8,211 nt of DNA, taken from NCBI GenBank assembly GCA_013695575.1, contig JACDAF010000136.1, forward strand, positions 1-8,211, in the 5' to 3' direction. The DNA comes from Chloroflexota bacterium (lineage in GTDB: Bacteria; Chloroflexota; Limnocylindria; P2-11E). Positions within the stretch are counted from its first letter, which is position 1; every line of letters begins with the position of its first letter. Under the pieces are notes generated by a model that worked only from the letters and a program-made list of their open reading frames with translations, searched no databases and was not told where the DNA came from. A program made the position numbers and the translations under genes. Shown in pieces: positions 1 through 5,755 of this stretch.

Positions 1-425
1 TCCTCGTGGTCCCTGTGGCGCGCATCGACCGTGCCGCGCTCCAGGCGATCGCCTTCGCGCGCTCGATCTCGAGGAACGCGAAAGCGGTGCATATCTCGAC
101 GAGCGACGCGAGCGCAGAGGAGTTCAGGCGGCGCTGGCAGCGCTGGAACACGGGGGTGAGCCTCGACATCATCGTGTCGCCGTACCGCTCGCTCATCGTC
201 CCCCTGCTCCGCTACATCGACGCGATCGTCAAGTCCGAGCAGCAGCCGATCACGGTCGTGCTCGCGGAATTCGTCCCGCGTCACTGGTGGGAGTGGATCC
301 TGCACAGCCAGACCGCGACCCGGCTGAAAGCGGCGCTGCTCTTTCGCCCGCACACGATCGTGATCGACGTGCCGTACCACTTCGAGGACACCGCGGACCT
401 CGCTCGCAGAGCGAAGGACAGGTAG
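1..425 (+). CDS. APC-superfamily permease, KimA-like K+ transporter, C-terminal part only
   Basis: The 5' part, including all membrane helices, lies outside the window; the first full codon is at 3 and the stop is TAG at 423-425. About 140 residues remain and contain no hydrophobic transmembrane stretch, so this is the cytosolic tail. It opens with a beta-strand-like VVPV segment, then an Ala/Arg-rich helix, and later carries YRSLIVP, a WEWILHSQTA segment and ends near VPYHF. From memory these match the C-terminal cytosolic domain of KimA (YdaO) type APC permeases, which import K+ in Bacillus and have a Usp-like fold in that tail. Two TrkA-type RCK genes downstream support a K+ role. An amino-acid permease of the same superfamily is the alternative; substrate cannot be read from the tail alone. 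Confidence 0.75.
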   Translation, partial: LVVPVARIDRAALQAIAFARSISRNAKAVHISTSDASAEEFRRRWQRWNTGVSLDIIVSPYRSLIVPLLRYIDAIVKSEQQPITVVLAEFVPRHWWEWILHSQTATRLKAALLFRPHTIVIDVPYHFEDTADLARRAKDR

Positions 426-470
426 CGTGGGCGCGAGCCTCGCCCGATGCATCAGTAGACTTCGCGGTCT

Positions 471-899
471 GTGCAGCTGAAGCGCATCCTCGTCGCGATC
501 GGCGGGTCGAGCGTCGACCCCGACGTCATCCGCCTTTCGCTGACGCTGGCGAGACCGGCGAAAGCAGAGATCGTCGCCGTGCACGTCATCGAGGTCCGCT
601 GGAACCTGCCGCTCGACGCGGTGCTCGATCCCGAGCTCGATCACGGCGAGCAGGTGCTCGGGGCCGCCGCGAAGATCGCCGAGAAGGGTGGTCAGAGGAT
701 CGAGACCGAGCTGCTCCAGGCGCGGGACGCCGCCGCCGCGATCATCGACACGGCGCGGGAGCGTCGCGCGGATCTCGTGCTCCTCGGGATGCCCTATCGC
801 ACCCGGCTCGGCCGCGTCTACGTCGGAAAGACCGTCCAGAACGTCTACGTCGGGTCCCCCTGTGCGGTGCTCGCGTATCGTCAGGAGGCACCGCAGTGA
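471..899 (+). CDS. Universal stress protein (UspA-like) domain protein
   Basis: The 142-residue product is one Usp domain of normal family size. It starts with the typical KRILVAIGGS strand, has an AVHVIEV second strand, and ends with ADLVLLGM and SPCAVLAY, the classic Usp C-terminal half. The family's ATP-binding pattern G-x2-G-x9-G-S/T is degenerate: the second Gly is Tyr and the S/T after the last Gly is Lys. ATP binding is therefore uncertain. GTG at 471 is the first usable start because an in-frame TAG lies at 456; no good ribosome site is visible, so translation may be coupled to the permease gene 45 nt upstream. Its stop overlaps the next start by 4 nt. Position between a KimA-like permease and two RCK proteins suggests a regulatory role in ion transport, which is inference. 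Confidence 0.88.
   Translation: MQLKRILVAIGGSSVDPDVIRLSLTLARPAKAEIVAVHVIEVRWNLPLDAVLDPELDHGEQVLGAAAKIAEKGGQRIETELLQARDAAAAIIDTARERRADLVLLGMPYRTRLGRVYVGKTVQNVYVGSPCAVLAYRQEAPQ
883..888 (+). promoter_or_regulatory. Ribosome binding site of the first trkA gene
   Basis: AGGAGG lies 7 nt before the GTG at 896, inside the last codons of the usp gene. This fixes the start of the first RCK protein. The same reading frame stays open far upstream without any similarity to the family, so the longer reading is not the gene. Confidence 0.8.
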
Positions 900-1387
900 A
901 CATCGTGATCATCGGCTGCGGCCGGGTGGGCGCGTTCCTCGCGGGCCTCCTCGATGAGGATGGCCACGCGGTGACCGTCGTCGATCTCGAGCGGGTCGCG
1001 TTCGAGCACCTGCCGCAGTCGTACAAGGGCAACACGCTCCTCGGCAACGGTACCGACCTGGACATCCTTCGCCAGGCCGGTATCGAGAACGCCGAGGCTC
1101 TGTTTGCGCTGACGCAAGGCGACAACCGCAACCTGATGGGGGCCCAGATCGCGAAGGAGATCTTCGGCGTCCGGCGCGTCATCGCGAAGGTGAACGATCC
1201 GATCCGGGCGCGTCTCTACCGTTCGCAGGGCCTCACCACCATCTCCCGCACCACGATCCTCGGGACACTCCTTCACGCGATGCTCGCGGAGGATCCGGTG
1301 GTCGGGAAGACGCTCATGGAAAAGTCCCTCGCTCACGAGGAGCGACTTTCCGGGGGGACCCCGACACCGGCGAAGGCGGGCGGCTGA
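896..1387 (+). CDS. TrkA-type K+ transport regulatory protein, RCK_N domain only
   Basis: The 163-residue product is a nucleotide-binding regulator of K+ transport. It opens with the Rossmann motif GCGRVG, followed by a helix and the acidic end of strand 2 (VVDLE) expected for NAD(H) binding. GNGTD, the ALTQGDNRN segment and RRVIAKVNDP are hallmark TrkA-N elements. The RCK_N domain occupies residues 1 to about 125, followed by a helix (about 126-140). No RCK_C (TrkA_C) domain follows; the tail is a short Gly/Pro/Ala-rich end, SGGTPTPAKAGG. Full TrkA proteins of this type run to about 220 residues, so this is a short form. GTG at 896 overlaps the usp stop (GTGA) and has a strong ribosome site. 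The next gene begins one base after its stop, implying coupled synthesis and probably a hetero-oligomeric gating ring with the second protein. Confidence 0.9.
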   Translation: MNIVIIGCGRVGAFLAGLLDEDGHAVTVVDLERVAFEHLPQSYKGNTLLGNGTDLDILRQAGIENAEALFALTQGDNRNLMGAQIAKEIFGVRRVIAKVNDPIRARLYRSQGLTTISRTTILGTLLHAMLAEDPVVGKTLMEKSLAHEERLSGGTPTPAKAGG

Positions 1388-1388
1388 G

Positions 1389-2048
1389 GTGTACTTCGTG
1401 GTCGCGGGCGGCGGTGAGGTGGGATTCCACCTCGGGCAGGCGCTGCTCGAGGCCGGCCACGAGGTGATGATCCTCGAGAACGACCGGCGCCGCGCGCAGT
1501 TCATCCAGGAGCAGCTCGGTTCGGTCGTCATGACCGCTTCCGCGGACGAGGGCCGCGCCCAGATCGAGGCGGGGTGTCAGCGCGCCGACGCGGTGATCGC
1601 GGTCACTGGCGACGACGCGAAGAATCTCGTCATCTGCCAGCTCGCCAAGGACCACTGCCACGCGCAGCGCGTCATCGCGCGGGTGAACAACCCGAAGAAC
1701 GAGATCGTGTTCAAGGCGCTCGGGATCGACGAGACGATCTCCTCGACCCGTGTCCTGATGGGGGTCATCGAGCAGGAGCTCCCGACCGGCGGGTTCTTTC
1801 CGCTCATGCCGCTCACCGGGTCACACCTCGAGCTCATCGAGGCTGAGATCGCGCCGGACACGCCGGCCGCGGGAAAGAAAGTGGGGGAGCTCGGGCTCTC
1901 CGCGTACGGAGCGCTCATCGGAGGCGTCGTACGTCGCGGTGAGATCTTGCATGCACACGGGGACACCCCGCTCCAGGCCGGAGACCGCGTCATCGTCTTC
2001 ACGCCGACCGCCGCGGAAGCCGACGTCAGGCGCTCCCTCTTCGGCTAG
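1389..2048 (+). CDS. TrkA-type K+ transport regulatory protein, RCK_N plus RCK_C
   Basis: The 219-residue product is a complete two-domain RCK regulator. Residues 1-125 form RCK_N, with the dinucleotide motif GGGEVG and an acidic strand-2 end (ILEND). The TGDDAKNLV and RRVIARVNNP-like segments (here AQRVIARVNNP) match the first protein at equivalent places. Residues 140-219 form RCK_C, seen as LELIEAEIAPDTPAAGKKV, then LGLSAYGALIGGVVRRG and the closing LQAGDRVIVF typical of TrkA_C. GTG at 1389 follows the previous stop after a single base; the only upstream purine run, GAAGG at 1372-1376, is weak and distant, so translation is probably coupled. A pair of adjacent trkA genes next to an APC permease recalls the ceoB/ceoC region of mycobacteria. 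It probably gates the upstream permease; a Trk/Ktr channel elsewhere is the alternative. Confidence 0.92.
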   Translation: MYFVVAGGGEVGFHLGQALLEAGHEVMILENDRRRAQFIQEQLGSVVMTASADEGRAQIEAGCQRADAVIAVTGDDAKNLVICQLAKDHCHAQRVIARVNNPKNEIVFKALGIDETISSTRVLMGVIEQELPTGGFFPLMPLTGSHLELIEAEIAPDTPAAGKKVGELGLSAYGALIGGVVRRGEILHAHGDTPLQAGDRVIVFTPTAAEADVRRSLFG

Positions 2049-2058
2049 GCCGGTTCCC

Positions 2059-2091
2059 GCGAGCTGCGCTGGCTTCGCCTGCTCGGCTCGC
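2059..2091. terminator. Imperfect hairpin after the trkA pair, possible terminator
   Basis: Two 15-nt arms (2059-2073 and 2077-2091) flank a TTC loop. Twelve positions pair by Watson-Crick rules, one is a G-T wobble and two are mismatches. It begins 11 nt after the trkA stop and lies where plus-strand transcription meets the convergent small gene at 2152-2274. No T-run follows on either strand, so it is not a textbook intrinsic terminator; it could also simply protect the 3' end. Confidence 0.35.
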
Positions 2092-2151
2092 GTGGGCCCT
2101 TTGCGGCTCGGTCGGGCCAAGCCCTCCCTCACCTGAGCCCGCCGTTCTTAT

Positions 2152-2274
2152 CTAACGCGTCCCGAGCACCACCACGAGCGTGATGATCAGGATCGTCACG
2201 ACGAAGATCGGGAGCGCGATCAACGCGTAGACGAAGGCGTCCTCGCGCTTCGTGAGCGGCTGCCGCTGATCCAT
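2152..2274 (-). CDS. Small single-pass membrane protein, 40 residues, unknown function
   Basis: Reading the minus strand from the ATG at 2274-2272 gives 40 codons ending in TAG (2154-2152). The protein has a polar head (MDQRQPLTKRED), one hydrophobic segment at about residues 13-38 starting AFVYALIALP and ending LVVVLG, and a TR end. The hydrophobic stretch is long enough to cross the membrane once. The codons end mostly in G or C, like the neighbouring genes. An in-frame TAG 7 to 9 bases before the ATG excludes a longer form. Only a weak ribosome-site-like AGG is present. It converges with the trkA operon and diverges from hspR. I do not recognise a family. It may be a chance reading frame, but a clean polar-head plus membrane-helix layout argues for a real gene. 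Confidence 0.6.
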   Translation of the reverse strand: MDQRQPLTKREDAFVYALIALPIFVVTILIITLVVVLGTR

Positions 2275-2363
2275 GCGATGAGCCTACGCGAGCCTGGGCG
2301 GGCCGGCCCCGACCCCCGGCGCCCGTGGGCGGCCGGCGGGCTGTCAGTGAGCCTGCAGATCTC

Positions 2364-2392
2364 TTGACAACGTCGTTGATAGGCTATATATC
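2364..2392 (+). promoter_or_regulatory. Sigma-70-like promoter of the hspR heat-shock operon
   Basis: A perfect -35 box TTGACA (2364-2369) is followed after 17 nt by TATATC (2387-2392); an alternative -10, TATATA at 2385-2390, would give a 15-nt spacing. This is the most AT-rich patch in the spacer. Transcription would begin near 2397-2400, at or next to the GTG start of hspR (2399). There is no ribosome binding site before that GTG, so the transcript is predicted to be leaderless. A palindrome CAACG-T-CGTTG (2368-2378) lies between the boxes. Confidence 0.75.
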
Positions 2393-2394
2393 AA
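2376..2394. promoter_or_regulatory. HAIR-like HspR operator
   Basis: TTGATA (2376-2381) and TATCAA (2389-2394) form a perfect inverted repeat separated by 7 nt. The published HspR operator HAIR is CTTGAGT-N7-ACTCAAG; here the core TTGA and TCAA half-sites have the same 11-nt separation, with the inner two bases changed (TA for GT). The site overlaps the -10 box and ends just before the hspR start, so bound protein would block RNA polymerase. This supports autoregulation of the whole operon. The site is inferred from geometry and context; only four bases per half-site agree with HAIR. Confidence 0.6.
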
Positions 2395-2398
2395 TGAA

Positions 2399-2725
2399 GT
2401 GGCACGTCGAAGCCGACCTGTCTACGTGATCTCGATCGCCGCGAGCCTGGCCGGGTGTCACCCGCGGACGCTCCGGATCTACGAGGAGGAGGGCCTCCTC
2501 GAGCCGGTACGGACGCACACGAACATCCGGCTGTACTCGGACGCGGATCTCGCGCGGGTTCGCTGCATCCGGTATCTGACCCAGGTCCGGAGGGTGAACC
2601 TCGCGGGCGTGAAGCTCCTGCTGCGGTTCAGGGACGCCGACGAGCTGCTGGATCAGCTGGCGGCGCTCCAGGCGGAGGGCGATCGCGATGACGAACAGGA
2701 CGCCGAGCCGGCCGCGAACTTTTGA
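2399..2725 (+). CDS. hspR: HspR-type MerR-family heat-shock repressor
   Basis: The 108-residue product has the MerR DNA-binding module. Residues 8-30 (VYVISIAASLAG, then HPRTLRIYEEEGL) form the helix-turn-helix, a wing follows at about 36-47 (TNIRLYSDADLAR), and NLAGVK at 67-72 is the signature that separates HspR from most MerR proteins. HspR represses chaperone genes and in Streptomyces uses DnaK as co-repressor. The C-terminal part is a short Leu-rich helix then an acidic tail ending AANF; it lacks the hydrophobic ALVVW-like tail of actinobacterial HspR. Cys20 and Cys56 are present, Cys20 within the helix-turn-helix where Met is usual. GTG at 2399 is chosen because about 8 residues normally precede the VYVIS motif; the nearby ATG at 2394 is out of frame. 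The stop lies 17 nt before hsp20. Confidence 0.88.
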   Translation: MARRSRPVYVISIAASLAGCHPRTLRIYEEEGLLEPVRTHTNIRLYSDADLARVRCIRYLTQVRRVNLAGVKLLLRFRDADELLDQLAALQAEGDRDDEQDAEPAANF

Positions 2726-2727
2726 CC

Positions 2728-2734
2728 AAAGGAG
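2728..2734 (+). promoter_or_regulatory. Ribosome binding site of hsp20
   Basis: AAAGGAG ends 8 nt before the ATG at 2743. It selects this ATG over the in-frame TTG at 2722 that overlaps the hspR stop and precedes the ribosome site. Confidence 0.85.
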
Positions 2735-2742
2735 ATGCTCGT

Positions 2743-3201
2743 ATGACGCTCGCACGCTTCAGCCCGATGCCGGACGTTGTCTCACTGCGCGAGGCCATGG
2801 ATCGTCTCTTCGAGGACACCATCATCCGTCCGACGACGCATTCGGGGCTTCCGGCGGGCCAGATCGGAGTGCCCGTCGACCTTTGGGAGACCGCGGAGGC
2901 ATACTTCCTGCGCGCCGATCTGCCCGGCATCACCGCCGACGACATCGACATCAACGTGACCGCCGATACGGTGTCGATCTCGGGCGAGATGAAGGGGCAG
3001 CAGGACGTGTCGACCGAGGGGTGGCTCCGTCAGGAGCGGCGTCACGGCAAGTTCGTGCGCGCGTTCACCCTTCCGACCCAGCTCGAGGCGAACAAGGTGG
3101 AGGCCACCTTCGAGAACGGCGTGCTCCACCTCGTTCTCCCCAAGGCCGAGGCAGTGCGCCCGAAGCAGATCAAGATCACCGCGAAGAGCCCGACCAAGTA
3201 G
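2743..3201 (+). CDS. Hsp20 / alpha-crystallin small heat-shock protein
   Basis: The 152-residue protein is an ATP-independent holdase that binds unfolding proteins in the cytoplasm and passes them to DnaK/ClpB for recovery. The N-terminal arm (1-42) has the common segment LREAMDRLFED. The alpha-crystallin domain spans about 44-138, from VPVDLWETAEAYFLRADLPG through VSISGEMKG and a GKFVRAFTLP strand to the conserved GVL (126-128). The C-terminal I-x-I motif used in oligomer assembly is IKI at 143-145. Length is typical for the Hsp17-20 class. It is the first gene after hspR, consistent with hsp20 genes controlled by HspR in other bacteria such as acr2 of Mycobacterium tuberculosis. Confidence 0.95.
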   Translation: MTLARFSPMPDVVSLREAMDRLFEDTIIRPTTHSGLPAGQIGVPVDLWETAEAYFLRADLPGITADDIDINVTADTVSISGEMKGQQDVSTEGWLRQERRHGKFVRAFTLPTQLEANKVEATFENGVLHLVLPKAEAVRPKQIKITAKSPTK

Positions 3202-3221
3202 GCCCGAGCGCGGAGCGCGGG

Positions 3222-3257
3222 CGCGCCGCCCTCGGAACAGCGACCGGGGGCGGCGCG
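3222..3257 (+). repeat. Strong GC hairpin in the hsp20-lon gap
   Basis: Perfect 10-bp arms (3222-3231 and 3248-3257) continue inward with a T-G wobble and three more pairs, leaving an 8-nt loop (3236-3243). No T-run follows. It sits 20 nt after the hsp20 stop. It could act as a partial terminator or 3' stabiliser that makes hsp20 message more abundant than lon message. An overlapping weaker pairing (3202-3206 with 3218-3222) would compete with the base of this stem. Confidence 0.6.
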
Positions 3258-3272
3258 TTGTGCTCAACAGAG

Positions 3273-3297
3273 GGACGTCGTGCAGGGCCACACGTCC
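3273..3297 (+). repeat. Second hairpin upstream of lon
   Basis: GGACGT (3273-3278) pairs with ACGTCC (3292-3297); after a bulged C, GTG pairs with CAC, leaving a 6-nt loop. It lies 23 nt before the lon ribosome binding site, within the untranslated leader. Together with the larger hairpin it makes the 130-bp gap unusually structured. A role in control of lon is speculative. Confidence 0.4.
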
Positions 3298-3319
3298 ACC
3301 GCCAGGCGATCCGGTATTC

Positions 3320-3325
3320 AGGAGG
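3320..3325 (+). promoter_or_regulatory. Ribosome binding site of lon
   Basis: AGGAGG lies 6 nt before the GTG at 3332. It decides the start against an in-frame TTG upstream at 3260-3262, whose extra 24 codons do not resemble Lon and lie within the structured leader. Confidence 0.88.
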
Positions 3326-3331
3326 AACGAA

Positions 3332-5740
3332 GTGACAAGAGACGAGCCGACGAAGGTGACCGGCGACCGCGCGTATCCCGCCGAGCTCCCGCTCGTGCCG
3401 CTACGGGAGGCCGTCGTCTTTCCGAAGCTTGTCATCCCGCTCGGCGTCGGACGCGAGAAGTCCGTGAACGCGATCACCGCCGCGATGGCCGAGGAGAAGC
3501 ACTACATCCTGCTGGCCGCGCAGAAGGACGCGGAGGTCGACGACGTCGTGCCAGATCAGATCTACGGCGTCGGCACCGTCGCCGAGATCGTGCGCCTCCT
3601 GCGGATCCCCGACGGCAGCGTTCAGGTCATCGTCCAGGGCCTCGACCGCGTGCGGATCACCGGCTACGCCGACGAGCAGCGCTACTTCGCGGCGCGTTTC
3701 GACGTCCTGGCGGATGTCTCCGGCGAGTCGCTCGAGCGTGAGGCCCTGCTCCGCTCCGTGAAGCAGCTCTTTGCCGAGTACGTCGAGAACGGAGGCTCCA
3801 TGCTGCCGGAGATCGCGGTCACCGCAAAGTCGACCGACGATCCGGCGCACTTCGCCGACCTCGTTGCGTCCAGCCCCGACCTGACGCTCGAGCAGCGTCA
3901 ACAGCTGCTCGAGACGCCGAGCGTCGCGGAGCGGCTCAAGTTCATCTCCGTCTTCCTCGCCAAGCAGAACGAGATCCTCGGGCTGAAGCAGAAGATCCAG
4001 AGCGAGGTCCAGCAGACGCTCGACAAGACGCAGCGCGAATACATCCTTCGGGAGCAGATGAAGGCCATTCAGAAGGAGCTCGGTGACGACGACGGCACGT
4101 CCGAGCTGGGCGAGCTGCGCGAGAAGATCGAGGCCGCCGGTATGCCCGAGGAGACGAAGGCGAAGGCCGTGAAGGAGGTCGCGCGCCTCGAGAAGATCCC
4201 GCAGGCCTCTCCCGAGCAGGGCGTCATTCGAACCTACGTCGACTGGCTGATCTCGCTCCCGTGGCAGGCCGTCTCGGACGACGACTGGGACATCCCGAAG
4301 GCGACGAAGATCCTCGACGAGGACCACTACGGTCTGCCGAAGATCAAGGATCGGATCATCGAATACATGGCCGTCCGCAAGCTTGCGCCGGACCTCCGTG
4401 CGCCCATCCTGTGCTTCGTCGGCCCTCCCGGTGTCGGCAAGACGTCACTCGGCAAGAGCATCGCGCGGGCGATGGGCCGGAAGTTCATCCGCATGTCGCT
4501 CGGCGGGATCCGGGACGAGGCCGAGATCCGCGGTCACCGGCGGACCTACGTGGGCGCCCTGCCGGGGCGTGTCCTCCAGAACATGAAGACCGCCGGCCAG
4601 GCGAACCCGGTGTTCATGCTCGACGAGATCGACAAGGTCGGCGCGGACTTCAGAGGTGACCCGAGCTCGGCCCTTCTCGAGGTCCTCGACCCCGAGCAGA
4701 ACAGCACCTTCTCGGACCATTACCTCGAGGTGCCGTACGACCTCTCAAAGGTCATCTTCATCACGACGGCGAACATCGAGGACACGATCATCGCCCCGCT
4801 GCGCGACCGCATGGAGATCATTCGTCTCCCCGGCTACACCGAGGAGGAGAAGATGCACATCGCGAGCGGCTACCTGCTGCCGCGGCAGCTGAAGCAGCAC
4901 GGCCTCTCGCCGGAGACGTGTGTCATCCCCGAGGAGACGCTGCGCATCCTCATTCGCGAATACACCCGCGAGGCCGGCGTCCGGAACCTGGAGCGCGAGA
5001 TCGGCACTATCTGCCGCAAGGTCGCGCGCGCCATCGCTGAGGGCAGGGCGGAGCAGCTGTGCATCACTTCCGGGGAGCTGAACACCTACCTCGGCCCCGC
5101 GAAGTTCGACTACGGGCTCGCGGAGGAGGAAGATCAGGTCGGCGCGGTCACCGGCGTCTCGGTCTCCGAGTTCGGTGGCGACGTCCTCACGGTAGAAGCG
5201 ACGGTCATCGACGGCAAGGACGAGGATTTCGTCCTCACCGGCCAGCTCGGTAAGGTCATGGAGGAGTCCGCTCGCGCGGCCCTCTCGTACGTCCGCGCCC
5301 ACTACGGCGAGCTCGGGGTGCCGAAAGGGTTCTTCGAGGATCATGCGATGCACATCCATGTGCCAGCGGGCGCGATCCCGAAGGACGGCCCATCCGCCGG
5401 CGTCACGATGGCGACCGCGATCACGTCGGCCCTCACCGGGCGCCGCGTACGCCGCGACGTGGCGATGACGGGTGAGATCACCCTCCGCGGGCGAGTGCTG
5501 CCGATCGGCGGGCTCAAGGAGAAGATGCTCGCCGCGCATCGCGCGGGCATCAAGACGTTCGTGTTCCCTGAGAAGAACCGGAAGGACCTCATCGACGTGC
5601 CGAAGGAGATCATTGACGAGCTCGAGCTCGTGTCGGTCCGAGAGATCGGCCAGGTATTCGATATAGCGCTGCAGCCAGGGCCGAAGGTCACGCCCGCGCA
5701 GATCGAGGCCGCGCGCCCGGCAGCCGCGCCGCCGAACTAG
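3332..5740 (+). CDS. lon: ATP-dependent Lon protease (LonA type)
   Basis: The 802-residue product is a full-length cytoplasmic LonA protease that unfolds and degrades damaged and regulatory proteins. The N-terminal substrate-binding domain (about 19-215) opens with LPLVPLREAVVFP. A long charged helical region follows (about 225-310, including REYILREQMKAIQKELG). The AAA+ module has Walker A GPPGVGKT at 364-371 and Walker B FMLDEID with the Asp-Glu at 431-432. The C-terminal protease domain has the catalytic Ser688 in DGPSAG and Lys731 in GGLKEK, spaced 43 residues apart as in the Escherichia coli enzyme. All key residues are present. The gene follows hsp20 after a 130-bp structured gap, and the J-protein gene begins 15 nt after its stop. 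Lon under HspR control is known in Streptomyces. Confidence 0.97.
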   Translation: MTRDEPTKVTGDRAYPAELPLVPLREAVVFPKLVIPLGVGREKSVNAITAAMAEEKHYILLAAQKDAEVDDVVPDQIYGVGTVAEIVRLLRIPDGSVQVIVQGLDRVRITGYADEQRYFAARFDVLADVSGESLEREALLRSVKQLFAEYVENGGSMLPEIAVTAKSTDDPAHFADLVASSPDLTLEQRQQLLETPSVAERLKFISVFLAKQNEILGLKQKIQSEVQQTLDKTQREYILREQMKAIQKELGDDDGTSELGELREKIEAAGMPEETKAKAVKEVARLEKIPQASPEQGVIRTYVDWLISLPWQAVSDDDWDIPKATKILDEDHYGLPKIKDRIIEYMAVRKLAPDLRAPILCFVGPPGVGKTSLGKSIARAMGRKFIRMSLGGIRDEAEIRGHRRTYVGALPGRVLQNMKTAGQANPVFMLDEIDKVGADFRGDPSSALLEVLDPEQNSTFSDHYLEVPYDLSKVIFITTANIEDTIIAPLRDRMEIIRLPGYTEEEKMHIASGYLLPRQLKQHGLSPETCVIPEETLRILIREYTREAGVRNLEREIGTICRKVARAIAEGRAEQLCITSGELNTYLGPAKFDYGLAEEEDQVGAVTGVSVSEFGGDVLTVEATVIDGKDEDFVLTGQLGKVMEESARAALSYVRAHYGELGVPKGFFEDHAMHIHVPAGAIPKDGPSAGVTMATAITSALTGRRVRRDVAMTGEITLRGRVLPIGGLKEKMLAAHRAGIKTFVFPEKNRKDLIDVPKEIIDELELVSVREIGQVFDIALQPGPKVTPAQIEAARPAAAPPN

Positions 5741-5755
5741 CGCGGAGGGCCCGGC

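Larger units (their letters stand above)
2275..2398. other. Divergent intergenic spacer
   Basis: This 124-bp spacer separates the minus-strand small gene from hspR. Its left part (2291-2340) is very rich in G and C and contains a near-palindrome at 2316-2336 (arms CCGGC-GCCC and GGGCGGCCGG with one bulge and a tiny loop). Its right part (2361-2398) is AT-rich by contrast and holds the hspR promoter and operator. No convincing promoter for the minus-strand gene was found. Confidence 0.6.

Noticed and set aside
426..470. Possible promoter before the usp gene
   Set aside because: The 45-nt gap contains no recognisable -35/-10 pair; read-through from the permease gene is simpler.
287..895. Upstream extension of the first trkA frame to a 366-residue protein
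   Set aside because: The extra residues are Arg/Pro/Ala-rich, overlap the permease tail and the whole usp gene, and do not resemble RCK proteins. A strong ribosome site supports the start at 896.
881..1531. Minus-strand open frames over the trkA pair and usp (such as 881-1531 and 742-1182)
   Set aside because: They mirror the codon periodicity of the plus-strand genes and show no recognisable motif or ribosome site.
2394..2429. An 11-residue ATG-initiated leader peptide overlapping the hspR start
   Set aside because: The ATG is out of frame with hspR, has no ribosome site and would lie upstream of the predicted transcription start. Its ATG also falls on the edge of the operator repeat, so it is probably fortuitous.
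3260..3331. Longer Lon starting at the upstream TTG at 3260
   Set aside because: The extra 24 codons run through hairpin sequence, lack a ribosome site and extend beyond the conserved Lon N-terminus; AGGAGG is placed correctly for GTG 3332.
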